Notes: a model not told the origin generated them from the letters alone. Positions 18,534-27,724 are shown, counted from the first letter of the stretch. The stretch is DNA of 33,286 bases from Chara braunii (GCA_003427395.1 BFEA01000352.1:608912-642197); one strand, 5' to 3'. A program made the numbers and translations.

Positions 18534-18922
18534 CCCAACAAAACAGGGCCTTATGGTCCTGGCTCCATATCCATTCTGGGGAGCATCGGTCCGGTTGCTT
18601 TCCCCCAGCAAGTCATAAAGTACAAGAGTTCACACACCAACACTTCCTTCCGTCTGGCCGAAGGACCCCTGAACAGCATTGATTGCTCCAACCATATGGA
18701 GGATTGACTGTCAGCTTGCCATCCCTCTAGGAATCCTCTCAGCTATTGCTAGTATTTGCTACCCTTTGCTGCCATATTGAATCTGTGAAAACAAGAATCC
18801 TCAAGGACGGACTACTGAATTCTTCCATTCCTTTGCATGCTGTCGTCCCCTGAGTTCTTTTGTGATCTGTTCCATGTGAAACATCGGCTGCCCCCTGTCG
18901 CTCGTGTATCTTGGATGCTCTT

Positions 18923-19557
18923 CTAGGCCCAGATTGGAGTTGGTTCCTCGTGCACCTGGGAATTCCGCTGAGAAACAGACTTGACCGAATTATGCCACTC
19001 TTTCCATCTTAAAACCTGCCCATTCAGCCATGCCACTTTGCCACCTTTCAACCAGACCCGTTTGAATTTGGCAAGTGTCACCTGCTCTGTCTCCGGACTG
19101 TTTTGCATCCACAGTTTGACCTTCCTCCAATGACACAGGATTTCCGCTTCAATCATTTCTTTGGTTGCTGCCCACACTTTCTCCCGTGGATTCTTCGTGC
19201 CATCCAGAGTTCTGCTGCATCTCTCTTTCCATATTGCCCAGAGCGTGACCTTGCGTACCATACCGAACCAGATTTTCTCCAACTTGTCAAAGTTGAGGGT
19301 AGGTTAGTCCAGAGGAGCAGTTGAAGGGGGTGTTCTGGGAGGGGAGACGAGAATAGACTATCCCATAGGGCTGCTGCTCTTGCTGAATAATCTGTAGCTT
19401 AATTGCAGTTAATCAGGCAGTGTATCAAATCTTCCTGTTCTTGGTCTGAGCAAACTGCGCAGACATCCGCGCTGGTTGGATCGTTCTTTCTTCATGTAAC
19501 CACTGGTTAACCGGTAGAGCAATGTACGTTATGAGCCACTGCATGCTTCTGATTTTT
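18923..19557 (-). pseudogene. LINE-B C-terminus: zf-RVT finger and tail
   Basis: Below the U6 copy, one frame reads [20 protein letters not shown], the W.i....lP...wL lead-in to the zf-RVT finger. After a shift another frame reads [19 protein letters not shown] at about 19430-19470, with all four ligands (C-x2-C, H, C). 18923-19282 then gives KVTLWAIWKERCSRTLDGTK (the LW.iW..R motif), EKVWAATKEMIEAEILCHWR and a tail ending at TAG. LINE-A has the same order. Two or more frameshifts make it inactive. About 390 bp of 3' UTR follow. Confidence 0.82.
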
Positions 19558-19572
19558 TTATTTTTATTTTTT
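19546..19572 (-). repeat. Left target duplication and A-rich tail of U6 copy
   Basis: CTTCTGATTTTT at 19546-19557 equals 19675-19686 on the other side of U6. Between it and the end of U6 is an A-rich tail (19558-19572, read as T on plus). The A tail is not part of a normal U6 transcript, which ends in U. Confidence 0.85.
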
Positions 19573-19621
19573 AATTTGGACCATTTTCTCGATTTATGCG
19601 TGTCATCCTTGCGCAGGGGCC

Positions 19622-19653
<32 letters not shown>

Positions 19654-19671
19654 ACAGATGTCCCGAAGGAC
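19573..19671 (-). ncRNA. U6 snRNA retrocopy
   Basis: The minus strand reads 5' stem GTCCTTCGGGAC, then ACATCTGTTAAAATTGGAAC, ACGATACAGAGAAGATTAGC (containing the ACAGAGA box and the AGC triad), ATGGCCCCTGCGCAAGGATG, ACACGCATAAATCGAG and AAAATGGTCCAAATT. U6 is the catalytic snRNA of the spliceosome. The 3' part has the plant form. It differs from the usual U6 by a shortened 5' stem-loop, two changes near CCGATAAAATT and one extra A before TGGTCC. It sits inside LINE-B coding sequence, carries an A-rich tail and has a target duplication, so it is a processed copy. No upstream U6 promoter elements belong to it. Confidence 0.93.
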
Positions 19672-19674
19672 ATT

Positions 19675-19686
19675 CTTCTGATTTTT
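19675..19686 (-). repeat. Right target duplication of U6 copy
   Basis: CTTCTGATTTTT, identical to 19546-19557. It is followed on the plus strand by ATGGG, so the primed nick was at TTTTT/A, like the L1 endonuclease consensus TTTT/A. Three extra bases (19672-19674) separate it from the U6 5' end. Confidence 0.85.
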
Positions 19687-19702
19687 ATGGGTCTTATCGT
19701 TT
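19675..19702 (-). pseudogene. LINE-B coding sliver between U6 and solo LTR
   Basis: 28 bp of LINE-B. With one copy of each target duplication kept, the minus-strand frame reads from the segment at 20804 (PWKKYK) through TIRPIKI and on into SMQWLITY below U6. It shows that both insertions hit the same LINE. Confidence 0.75.
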
Positions 19703-20803
19703 TGCAAGGAATATGAGTGTGAGCGATACACATAAAACCGAGTTGCGAAATCACACAGCTGAGCAACGAGTAGTATCCCAAGTAGAGAGTACGAATGCAC
19801 CGAGAAAACCATCCATAAAGAGCAATACAATGAAGTATTGAGCCAATGTCCAAGCCCGTAGGCCACACCAACACAGTATCCAGAGTCGCTCTCTCTGTCT
19901 GGCGCACAGCGCCCAGCCTACTCTACCATACTATCCTACTCTACAGCTGGTTCACACAACAGGATCACTTCGGCTCACGAAGACCAATGTACATGACTGT
20001 CAACACCATCGGCGACCTCTCTTCATGTACCAGGTACGTAACTCGTCACCCTCAATCAGACCTTGATTATCCCAAATAGCACCTCACTCCCTGAAGACCA
20101 CCCGATCATCCGCTGTACCCCCTGGCGCTTAGCAGCCCGGCTATGGCCGCCTGCGCCCCGCTGCCCTGCAGCACCCCACTTCACCTCTCGCACCCCGTCA
20201 GCGCCCTTGGCAGCAGCGCAGCATCAAGCGAGAGCGCAGCAGCACTTCCACATTGCCAGCGCTGGCCAGAATGCCTGGCCTGGGCTGCCTCACTTCCTTT
20301 ATGGAAGTGGCAGCCTGCTGCATGCTGCGTGTGGCCTGGCTGGAAGCTTCCAGTAGCTTCCAGTTGGGCCTCAGACCCTGTGCCCAGGCCGAGACTTACA
20401 GTTGAGGGCCTGGGCCCTTTACAGTTGGGCGCGGCCTGAGTCTCCGGACTTGGGCTGTTAGCTGCATCTGCGCAGGGCCCCAAGGTAGGTGCGTCGGCTG
20501 TACTGCTTTTCCAGAGGCCGACGGCCTGCTTCTCAATGTATCGGCCCTGCTTTGTGTGTAAGCGCCCAGGCACAACTTTCGTGGCCTGGGCCAACTGTAC
20601 GGCGCAGCTTAGTGAGGCTCGCGCGTTCATTCAACCAACTGACGCGCTGCAAGAGCCTGAATACCCACATATGGAAATGTCGTATTTGGCCTCTGACGAA
20701 TATTCAGGCCCGCCTTCACTTAGGGAGGGCACTTGGCTTGCTGGGGCCTTGGCCCAGAACAATGTGATGTCTGAAAGGGCCACTTGAGGGCTTGTTCCTC
20801 ACA
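19703..20803 (-). repeat. Solo LTR (family I) in LINE-B
   Basis: On the minus strand it starts TGTGAGGAACAAGCCC at 20803 and ends TTCCTTGCA at 19703, with TG...CA ends and 1,101 bp. GTTT lies immediately outside both ends (19699-19702 and 20804-20807), a 4-bp target duplication. No internal region is present, so it arose by LTR-LTR recombination. It is the same family as the Gypsy-1 3' LTR, clearly diverged in the middle. It carries the CCCGGCTATGGCCGCC box at 20136-20151. GC-rich open frames such as 20181-20630 are not recognised as proteins. Confidence 0.9.
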
Positions 20804-21105
20804 GTTTTATATTTCTTCCATGGAATTTCTGCTATCGGGTCTGCCTCAGAACCAATTAACTTGCGCCATCTTCCTTTGATGATTGGGTCTGGGTCCTTTG
20901 TTTTTAACAGCATTTTATATCCTAGCTTAACTGTCTAATCAGAAATTGGGATTGGTGGTTTGGTAGTTCTGTTTCAGTCGTAGGGCCAAGCCCATTCTGA
21001 GGGGTCAAATTCGAGGTCTTGAATTGCTGTCCTTATTTGAAATATCTGTTTTGGCCAGAATCCTAATGCTCTTATTTTACAGAGCATAAACGCATTCAGC
21101 ACTAC
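20804..21105 (-). pseudogene. LINE-B ORF2 segment between two solo LTRs
   Basis: The minus strand reads FMLCKIRALGFWPKQIFQI, then RTAIQDLEFDPSEWAWPYD, a stop, and GYKMLLKTKDPDPIIKGRW with RKLIGSEADPIAEIPWKKYK. LINE-A has the same order: IPIEDLPLDPDEWRW, SAYRMLRPKRRLRDQ, EDRWYRHL. This is the connection region before zf-RVT. Two stops interrupt it. Confidence 0.8.
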
Positions 21106-21529
21106 TGCACTACTGCAATGAACCTCTTAGTTCAACACCAGTGAGCGCACAAATTCACACCACATGCATGTGTGAGATCACACGAAGTTCACACTGGAGA
21201 CCAGAGAGATTAAGACCAAGTAGTGCAGCTTATGAATTCCAACAAGTTATTACAAGAGCAATAAGAGTTCCAAGTCACCAGCGCTCATCAGTGCATGTCA
21301 AAGGAAACCAATAACCAACATAAGCTCTCAGTTAAGTATCTCTTTCCCCACTGCTCGTCTCTCTTATGTGTCACCCCTCCTTACTGGTCCTCTCTCTAAC
21401 TATGTCCTCGCTGTGTCCTCTCGCCCTACATACACCCACTCATATGCCTACTAACCCTCTAAAGTCTACTACTAATACTCTGCACTGGCGCAGCTATGGC
21501 TGCCTTCTCCCTGCCAGCGCAATCTCTTC

Positions 21530-21595
<66 letters not shown>

Positions 21596-22164
21596 GCGCA
21601 GCACTCTGGCTTCAGCGCCCTGCCCCTCACTACAGCGCACAAGTGCACCAGCACTTCCACACTTCTTGCGAATGAGCAATCTGCCGAATGAGGAGGCTGG
21701 CCAGTCCTTTTGTAGTCTTGGATTGCACTTCAACTCGTGCCAGCCTCTGTTTCTTGGGTCTGACTGGGTTCTGGTACCACATCCCCACGGCCTGTCTGCC
21801 TAAGAAAGTCAAGGCCTGGAACCTTCCCGAATTTCCATTGGTCTGCTGCTGCTTGGGCCTTAGAGTCGTGACTTTTCGATCTTGGCATATGGTTTTGACT
21901 GTGGACCGTGACTCCTGCCTTTGGGACATGACTCCTGCCTGTGGGACTGCCCTTCACTCGTGGGATGTGACTCTTCAATACAACTTTTCATTATGGAACG
22001 TGATTCCTGCCCCTAAGATGTGACTGTTTGCTGGGTGCCTGTTGGACTGGACTGCTGAGGTACCCGACTGTGACTTTTCTGAAAGTGACTAGCTCGGCCT
22101 TTCTTGGTCAGGGCCTCTGACCCTGAGATCCGAATTTGGGATCTGAATCGTGGAAGGCCTTTCA
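21106..22164 (-). repeat. Solo LTR (family V) in LINE-B
   Basis: On the minus strand it starts TGAAAGGCCTTCC at 22164 and ends CATTGCAGTAGTGCA at 21106, with TG...CA ends and 1,059 bp. CTAC lies outside both ends (21102-21105 and 22165-22168). Deleting the LTR and one CTAC joins LINE-B codons ERV and VLNAFML without a shift. It contains a CT tract (21537-21594), the GCAGCTATGGCTGCC box (21490-21504) and short repeats of GTGACTCCTGCC-like words near 21900-22020. The parental full element is not in the window. Confidence 0.85.
21537..21594. repeat. (CT)n microsatellite in LTR family V
   Basis: A run of 29 TC units, (GA)n in LTR sense, as in LTR family IV and the Gypsy-2 leader. Confidence 0.97.
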
Positions 22165-22171
22165 CTACTCT

Positions 22172-22360
22172 TTCTGGGTTGATATTCTGGATGTACAGTT
22201 CATCTGGCTTGGTCTTCAGGATCGGGAAGGATGTGAAGACATCTCTTGGACTTGAACCTGAGATTNTTCTGGGTTGATATTCTGGATGTACAGTTCATCT
22301 GGCTTGGTCTTCAGGATCGGGAAGGATGTGAAGACATCTCTTGGACTTGAACCTGAGATT
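22172..22360. repeat. Exact 94-bp tandem duplication around a single N
   Basis: 22172-22265 and 22267-22360 appear identical, with the only N of the window at 22266. Each reads TTCTGGGTTGATATTCTGG ... CCTGAGATT. The minus-strand LINE-B coding (KTKPDELYIQNINPE) is thus present twice. The pattern is typical of two contig ends that overlap but were joined with a gap symbol, so the duplication is probably not real. Confidence 0.9.
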
Positions 22361-23002
22361 CAATGGGAAAATTTGTAGGCCCTCTCATGGGAGGTGTCCT
22401 GGATTAAGATTCCCCACTCACCCGCTTTCCACATGAATGCCTCCTTTAGTAGCTCAACCCAGCCCCCAGGGATGCTCTGTATAATCTTTTGCAGGTTTTC
22501 ATCTCCGTGGTGGCAGCCTTTCTGTCGAGCTTGGATCTCGTTTTCGTCCAACCAGTTCTTCCTTTCCTCATTCCAGATGTCCCCTACTCGCCAGACCCCT
22601 TGTGTGATTCACGATAGCCATCTGTTGCCTCTGGCGGAGAGTGCCCACAGGTGGTCTCCCTCATCTCTGATCAAGGGGTTCCCAAAGAGAGGCTGCCTGA
22701 GCACTTGCTCTTTGGACCTGGGTTTGTTTCGTTTCTCGGGCATGATCTCTCTCCAGATACGTATAAGGTTGTACAATAGGGGGGAGGTGTCTGGTTCAGA
22801 ATTGGGGGGGCGCGAATTATGTGTCTTCCCCTCCCTGATATTGGATTCCAGTCTTTGTTCATGGCCCAGAACAGTCCAGACATGTTAGTGGGGCACTCCG
22901 TTGGGGCCAGATTCCTGATGCTGTCTTGTGCTAGTTGGTTCCACGACAATGGTTATTTTGTCAATAGCTTAATGACCCACTTAATTTGCAGGGCTTTCGT
23001 TT
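22361..23002 (-). pseudogene. LINE-B ORF2 segment downstream of Gypsy-3
   Basis: The minus strand begins directly after the Gypsy-3 3' LTR with QIKWVIKLLTK and WNQLAQDSIRN, then MSGLFWAMNKDWNPISGRG, LIRIWREIMPEKRNKPRSKE, VLRQPLFGNPLI, GVWRVGDIWNEERKNWLDEN and GGWVELLKEAFMWKAGEWG. LINE-A has the parallel LIRTWRKLLPP, FRQPLFGNRLI and RRVGELRD. A stop and a few shifts are present. Part of this segment is duplicated at 29409-29730. Confidence 0.85.
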
Positions 23003-24067
23003 TGCAATGAGACTCGGCTTCAGACTCGCTTCCCACATGCATACACAAGCACTGATGGCAAAACCAAACTCGTCAACTCAGAATCAACGACGAACTTGCA
23101 CTTAAACTCTGTTCAAAACAACTGCACAACTTGCGGCTATGGCCGCTGAACACAGTCTGCACCACCAGCCTCACTCTCCCTCATGTACGCATGTACGAGG
23201 ATCACCCTGAATGTCCACGTCAACACACACACACACTCTGCACTCTCTGTCTGAGTCAGCAGCTGGGCGGCTATGGCCGTCGTCGTCTTCCTCCTCCTAG
23301 CTATGGCCGCCAGTGTCTTCCTCACTTGCCATCTATGGCCGCTATCTTCCTCACTACCCATTTCTTCTCCGGGTACCTGTAGACCTCCATGCACAAGATA
23401 CCAAGGCAGCTCTTCCGCATGGCTCACAGGCGAATGAATGAATGGCTGGACGCTGCCTCTTTATTTATACTTCACTGGAGGTACCCGATCCTGCCTCCAA
23501 ACCGCGTGGCCTGGGCCAAACCGCGTGAGGCCCGGGTCCGGAGGCATCCGAACCGTGTGGGCCTTTGGGCCAAAACGCGTGGGCCTCTGGACCCAAACCG
23601 CGTGGTGCAGGCCCCAAAACGCGTTTTCTGGAGACTTCTCCAGAAAGTGTGGGCCTTCCCTTTTCCCCACGTGCAGCCCTCACCTCGTACCTGCTGACTG
23701 GACTTGCCACCAGGGACCTACAGCTTCTAGAACCTACAGGCCGACAGAGAGACTTTAGGCCCACAGTAGACTTAGGTAGAGACTTCTAGAACAGACTCTT
23801 TTAGGCCTACTAATAACAAACTCAACTCCTAACCTATAGACCTAGGGATCGACTCTCACACAGATCGCTGGGCCTATGTACAGGCTACAGGGTAGGTCTA
23901 GGGATCGAATCTCACTCAGCACACAGGGTCAATGTACAGGGTACAGGCACAGGTCTAGGGATCGAATCTCACTCAGCACACAGGGTTAATGTACAGGGTC
24001 CGGGCACAGGTCTCAGGATCGAATCTTTGTGTCTACAATGTCGGGTTAACTGGGTGAAACCGTTTCA
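23003..24067 (-). repeat. Gypsy-3 3' LTR (LTR family III)
   Basis: On the minus strand it starts TGAAACGGTTTCACCC at 24067, after purine-rich GGACGGCGGGAG, and ends GAGTCTCATTGCA at 23003; 1,065 bp. U3 begins with four tandem units of about 57 bp. The middle has a degenerate AAACCGCGTGGGCC-like repeat (about 23500-23630). The 3' part has four CTATGGCCGC-type boxes (23133, 23267, 23299, 23331). It differs from the 5' LTR by several percent. Confidence 0.9.
23835..24030. repeat. Four tandem units of about 57 bp in LTR U3
   Basis: The word TCTAGGGATCGAATCTCAC with following CAGGGT.AATGTACAGG recurs at about 23841, 23897, 23954 and 24011. The same block is in the 5' LTR (about 30555-30750). Lying at the U3 start, it could be an enhancer-like repeat; this is inference. 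Confidence 0.85.
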
Positions 24068-24155
24068 CTCCCGCCGTCCTAAATTCGAGGTCCTCCGAGA
24101 ACATTCTAACTCAAGATAGGACCTTTACCCTTTATTTCTCTCTCATAAACATGAA
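24068..24155 (-). other. Gypsy-3 pol end to 3' LTR, with polypurine tract
   Basis: A short non-coding link after the chromodomain-like tail. It ends on the minus strand with GGACGGCGGGAG just before TGAAACGG, the likely plus-strand primer site, although interrupted by two C. Confidence 0.6.
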
Positions 24156-24440
24156 CTATGTCGAAGCGGTTTCTAAGAGCTCTATTCTGGTAAACCATCG
24201 ATCGTCCTCGGGTTCCTGGTATGCGAACCTTACCTTATACTGTTTCTGGGGACGACCTCGACCTCCTGTCCTGAACACGTCTTCTTCCACTATGCGATCT
24301 ATATCATATGCACCATCCATGTCTGTCAGAATCATCGATCTCCTGGAAGGGAATCTGTCGGACGTGGTGCAAGGCAACAACTTGGACGCATGGAAGACTG
24401 GCTACGTGTGGAGGTGTGGAGGAATCTCTATCGTAGATGA
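24156..24440 (-). pseudogene. Gypsy-3 integrase C-terminus and chromodomain-like tail
   Basis: One frame reads FHASKLLPCTTSDRFPSRRS, then DMDGAYDIDRIVEEDVFRTG, GRGRPQKQYKVRFAYQEPED and DRWFTRIELLETAST. The order equals Gypsy-1 (PVFHASKLAPF, HVDIDDILEH, EYRVRF, DRWFTGEEL). The chromodomain-like fold would aid targeting to chromatin. The upstream GPWEVL module is missing because it is replaced by the LTR-derived patch. Confidence 0.82.
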
Positions 24441-24488
24441 CGGGTCCGGAGGCTTCCGAACCGCGTGGGCCTTTGAGCCAAAACGCGT
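24441..24488 (-). other. 48-bp LTR-derived patch inside pol
   Basis: CGGGTCCGGAGGCTTCCGAA and the bases to CCAAAACGCGT match the element's own LTR at 23533-23580 with three differences, and 30255-30302 similarly. It occupies the place of the YHGPWEVL codons of integrase. It looks like a template switch or a conversion from LTR to pol. Confidence 0.75.
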
Positions 24489-24658
24489 AAGAGGTTTTGC
24501 GATATGTTTTTCTTTGGTGCGAAGTCCTTTGACTTGACCCAGACTAGATCGCCTACCTGAACCTCTGAAGGTCGGCGGTGCTGGTTAGCTTTCTCTATCA
24601 TCCGGTGTCGGGCTTTCCTAAGATTGTCAATGACCTTAGCGACTTCTTGCTCATGCAA
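24489..24658 (-). pseudogene. Gypsy-3 integrase, start of C-terminal domain
   Basis: HEQEVAKVIDNLRKARHRMI, EKANQHRRPSEVQVGDLVWV, KSKDFAPKKNISQNL. This matches the helix and F.vGd.VWvk strand of Gypsy-2 (HRRPSPFQEGDFVWVKSKEF). It then runs into the LTR-derived patch. Confidence 0.8.
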
Positions 24659-25346
24659 ACTCTTCGGGTGGTAGTCTTTGTATCTGGTCCCGGTTTAGTC
24701 CTTCTAATGGTCGCCTTGGTCTAAAGGACTTAAGTAGCTCATTAGGAGTTTTGCAGGTAGCTAGATGAACACTGTTACTATAGGCACTTGCTACTTTGGG
24801 AAGCATCTTGTCCCAGTTTACCTGATCTGGTGCATTGTACATTATGAGTAGCTGCTGCAAGATCTTGTTCATCTGCTCTGTCTGGCCGTTAGTCTCTGGG
24901 TGTCGTCTTGACGACATCAACAACTTAGACCCATAGACTTTCATAAGATCCTGCCAATTCTGGCTAGTAAACCACGTATCCCTATCACTTACTATGGACA
25001 GCGGCATGCCATGCTCGCTCTCCCAGAAATCAAAGAACTTTCCTATCTTGTTCATCTGGTCTGTCTGGCCGTTAGTCTTTGGGTGTCGTCCTGACGACTT
25101 CAACAACTTAGACCCATAGACTTTCATAAGATCCTGCCAATTCTGGCTAGTAAACCACGTATCCCTATCACTTGCTATGGACAACGGCATGCCATGCTCG
25201 CTCTCCAAGAAATCAAAGAACTTTCCTATTACTAAATATGTCCGCGCTTCTGCCGGTAGCGGAACAAAAACTGCATACTTACTAAATTGATCTACTATGA
25301 CCACGACTTGAGTCTTGTCGTGCCTACTTTTGACCCTAGTATCCAT
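24651..25346 (-). pseudogene. Gypsy-3 integrase catalytic core with in-frame duplication
   Basis: QVVVIVDQFSKYAVFVPLPA, then SEHGMPLSIASDRDTWFTSQ (second Asp) and HPKTNGQTDQMNKI. The block from GKFFDF is then repeated: SEHGMPLSIVSDRDTWFTSQ and HPETNGQTEQMNKI (Glu). YNAPDQVNWDKMLPKVASAY and ELLKSFRPRRPLEG follow. The second copy has the normal Glu; in the first it is Asp. A core with a repeated 61-residue block around the active site could hardly fold. The first Asp (SIDFMDT) lies just upstream in another frame. Confidence 0.88.
24864..25229. repeat. 183-bp tandem duplication in integrase
   Basis: 24864-25046 and 25047-25229 are near-identical; I count about 7 mismatches, roughly 96% identity. 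The period of 183 bp is 61 codons, so the frame is kept. Confidence 0.9.
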
Positions 25347-25629
25347 GAAATCGATGGAAACTGCCTCTCTGGGTCATGATGGAATAGGCAGGGGTCTACG
25401 AAAACCTAGCGGGGCTCTCGTTGACACACCTGGCCACGTGTATGACATCATCAGATTAGCTAGAGTCTTTTGCCATCCGAAGTGCCCTTCTGTATCGTGG
25501 CATTCCCCTAAGATCATAATACAAATTTCTTCACTATTGGGGCGCATAGTCTATCAACGACATTGGTCTTCTCAAACAGTAACCAGTTCGTGGTTCGGTA
25601 GTGCGGTTTCCTTTACTCTTTTCAGCAGC
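25347..25629 (-). pseudogene. Gypsy-3 integrase zinc finger remnant
   Basis: Frames read GECHDTEGHFGWQKTLANL with the two His, and then GQVCQRE where C-x2-C is expected; the first Cys is Gly and the RFWWPGM stretch is deleted. FRRPLPIPS leads to the catalytic core. Several stops are present. Confidence 0.7.
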
Positions 25630-26040
25630 TCACTGTAGATCGGGTCCTGTGCATAGGCCTCTCTTACTTTCTGCTGCAGGTCTGGCCCCTATGTCTAGAT
25701 AGTGCACTATTGCGCCGAAGTAATCAGCTCTCCTACTCAGAGCATCGGCTACCACGTTATAGATAATGCTTCCAGTGATTTGCCTGAGAGCGTAGAGTTC
25801 CCTCTCGTATGTCGATAATGCTACCTTTTCTGAGGGCAGCATGGCTGACATGAACTCTACGGGTCTATAACCATTGTCGTCATCTTGCTGCAAGACGACG
25901 CCTATGCCATGCTGACTAGCGTCTGTCGTGACGACAAATGGCAGTGACGGGTCAGCAACTTTGAGGACAGGGTATTTTATTAAGGCCTTCTTTAATTTCT
26001 TGAAGGTTGACGTGCAGTCCTGGTCCCACTTCCAGATTGT
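25630..26040 (-). pseudogene. Gypsy-3 RNase H with internal deletion
   Basis: From about 26040 down: FKKLKKALIKYPVLKVADPS, FVVTTDASQHGIGVVLQQDD (first Asp), EFMSAMLPSEKVALSTYERE (Glu), LYALRQ, and then directly VVADALSRRADYFGAIV. About 60 residues are missing, including the TDH..L motif with the third Asp, so the enzyme is dead. Confidence 0.85.
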
Positions 26041-26162
26041 CTCTTTCTTCAGTAACCTACGAAGGGGATCATCTATCGTGGAGAGAAGTTCCTTACGAAC
26101 TTCCTATAGTAGTTAGCCAATCCTAGGAACGAACGTAACTCTGTCAGTGTCTTAGGAGTTGG

Positions 26163-26405
26163 TCAGTCTCTAGTTGATGCAATCTTACTGTCATCGGGCC
26201 GAATACCGTATCCGTCTAGTACATGGCCTAGGTAAAGGACCTCTGTCTTGGCCCGCTTGCACTTTTTCGGGTTAATCTTAAAGTTAGACTTTCTCAACTT
26301 TCCTAGAATCTGCCTCGAATGACCCTCATGCTCCTCAAGGGTCTTAAACAAGTCGTTCACGCAGCGCTGAAATGTGGTTGGTGCATTAGTTAGTCCAAAC
26401 GGCAT
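26163..26405 (-). pseudogene. Gypsy-3 RT palm with YLDD deleted
   Basis: PFGLTNAPTTFQRCVNDLFK runs directly into TLEEHEGHSRQILGKLRKSN. In Gypsy-1 and Gypsy-2, roughly 19 residues including the VVVYLDx catalytic box separate these two motifs. The deletion is in frame. EVLYLGHVLDGYGIRPDDSK follows. Confidence 0.88.
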
Positions 26406-26924
26406 CGCTATGGACTCGTAATGCTGTCCTGAACGCCGTCTTATACTGATCGTCAGGGTGGACCTCTATCTGATGGTAACCTGACTTCAGATCTATCTTT
26501 GAAAAATACTTGCATCCCTGCACTCGATCTAACAGGACAGCGGTTCCGCATTCTTGATTGTGATGGCGTTCAATCCCCTGTAGTCTATACACATGCGTAG
26601 CTCTCCCTCCTCCTTTGGAACAACGACAAACAAAATAGGTGCGCCAAATGGTGACGAACTAGGGCTTATCAATCCTTTCTCTAGGAGCTCGTCTAGCTGC
26701 CTGCGAAGCTCCTCTAGCTCCTTGGGAGATATCTTGTAGACTGCCCCCGTAGGCGTTCTACTGCCAGCTTCTATCTCTATGCGGTGCTGGATTGGTTTGG
26801 GCACTACTACTAAAGGTGCTTCAGATAAGTCCTTGTACTCTTCCAGCAAACTGGCAATGGCAGGATGGATCGTCTCTTCTCCTTTACGCTTATCAGATAT
26901 TGGCCATACATAGACTACGAACAC
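26386..26924 (-). pseudogene. Gypsy-3 reverse transcriptase, N-terminal half
   Basis: 26529-26924: [20 protein letters not shown], then [40 protein letters not shown]. After a shift, 26386-26592: [20 protein letters not shown] (catalytic Asp), [37 protein letters not shown] at the start is the protease-RT linker, as in Gypsy-1 (MYLVYVSEKGE). Confidence 0.88.
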
Positions 26925-27645
26925 GTGCTATTCAAGCTGCTCTTTTCACACAAGTCTGGCGAATGCAGGAGCGCTGAGGCAGCAATGGGCAAGAGGGTTA
27001 TCTACCCCAGACTCATGGTACAGGCGGCCTTGCTTGGCTTCGCCTGACGCACTAGGGAGCCTGCACTTGTTCTCTCTGCAATGTGGCTCCTGCTGCCTCT
27101 CCCCACCCAAGACATGTGAGATTCTCTTCGACAAGGAGGGTCAAGGAATGCAATACCTTCTCTACCTTCCCTTCTTTCTCTTGGCGAAAGTAAGCATGGA
27201 CCCCCTCAACATACTCATCAACGCATCCTACTGTTGTCTGCAATGATGCTGACTACATGTTCGGCTTATCGTTGGACTTTCAGATTGAGCTTCATAGCGC
27301 TTTACAACTAATATAACTTCTAGTTGCCCCGCTATCTATCAGGGCTCCTACTCTAGCTCTAAAAATCTCTACGTCTGTGAGGATTAGCTGTCCTTTCCCG
27401 TCCTTCTTCATCTTGGCCCAGGCTTGCCTCCTCTCTCTCAATTCTTCAGCTAAAATTGTGAGGGAAGTGTCTAGAGAGACCATAACACAAGCAGTCTCTG
27501 GACAACTCACTAGACGCTGTCCTGCAAACTTTGCCATGGAGATATGTGGACTGTGAGACTCTACTTCGTGCGCACGCTCAGATCCACATACTCCTGGGGT
27601 AGGGGCAGTTGCAACCCCTACCGGCAACTGTCTTTTGCTGCCCAA
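26925..27645 (-). pseudogene. Gypsy-3 protease region
   Basis: 27292-27645 carries a linker and CVMVSLDTSLTILAEELRER, then QLILTDVEIFRARVGALIDS with GATRSYISCKAL. DSGATR is the intact aspartic protease active site. 27052-27243 continues with CVDEYVEGVHAYFRQEKEGK, and 26946-27134 with GVDNPLAHCCLSAPAFARLV, the linker. The ILG motif is degraded to LGWGEAAGATL. Confidence 0.8.
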
Positions 27646-27675
27646 AACTCAACACGATTCCTATACTTAGCACAA

Positions 27676-27724
27676 AATTTTATAACGTGGCCGGGTCCCC
27701 GCAGAACATGCACTGAGACCTATT
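27676..27724 (-). pseudogene. Gypsy-3 gag zinc knuckle with frameshift
   Basis: The minus strand reads CMFCGD in one frame and PGHVIKFCAKY in the next, so C-x2-C-x4-H-x4-C is complete if one base is ignored. Its position between gag and protease is as expected. Confidence 0.75.

Noticed and set aside
19573-19671. Possibility that U6 is an active host gene
   Set aside because: It has an A tail, a target duplication and LINE coding sequence directly upstream in place of a U6 promoter.
20181-20630. 149-residue minus frame in the solo LTR
   Set aside because: GC-rich LTR sequence gives long open frames by chance; the other family I LTR does not keep the frame.
23835-24030. Regular repeats resembling a CRISPR array
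   Set aside because: Units are about 57 bp with no separate spacers, lie in LTR U3 of a eukaryotic element and occur in both LTRs.
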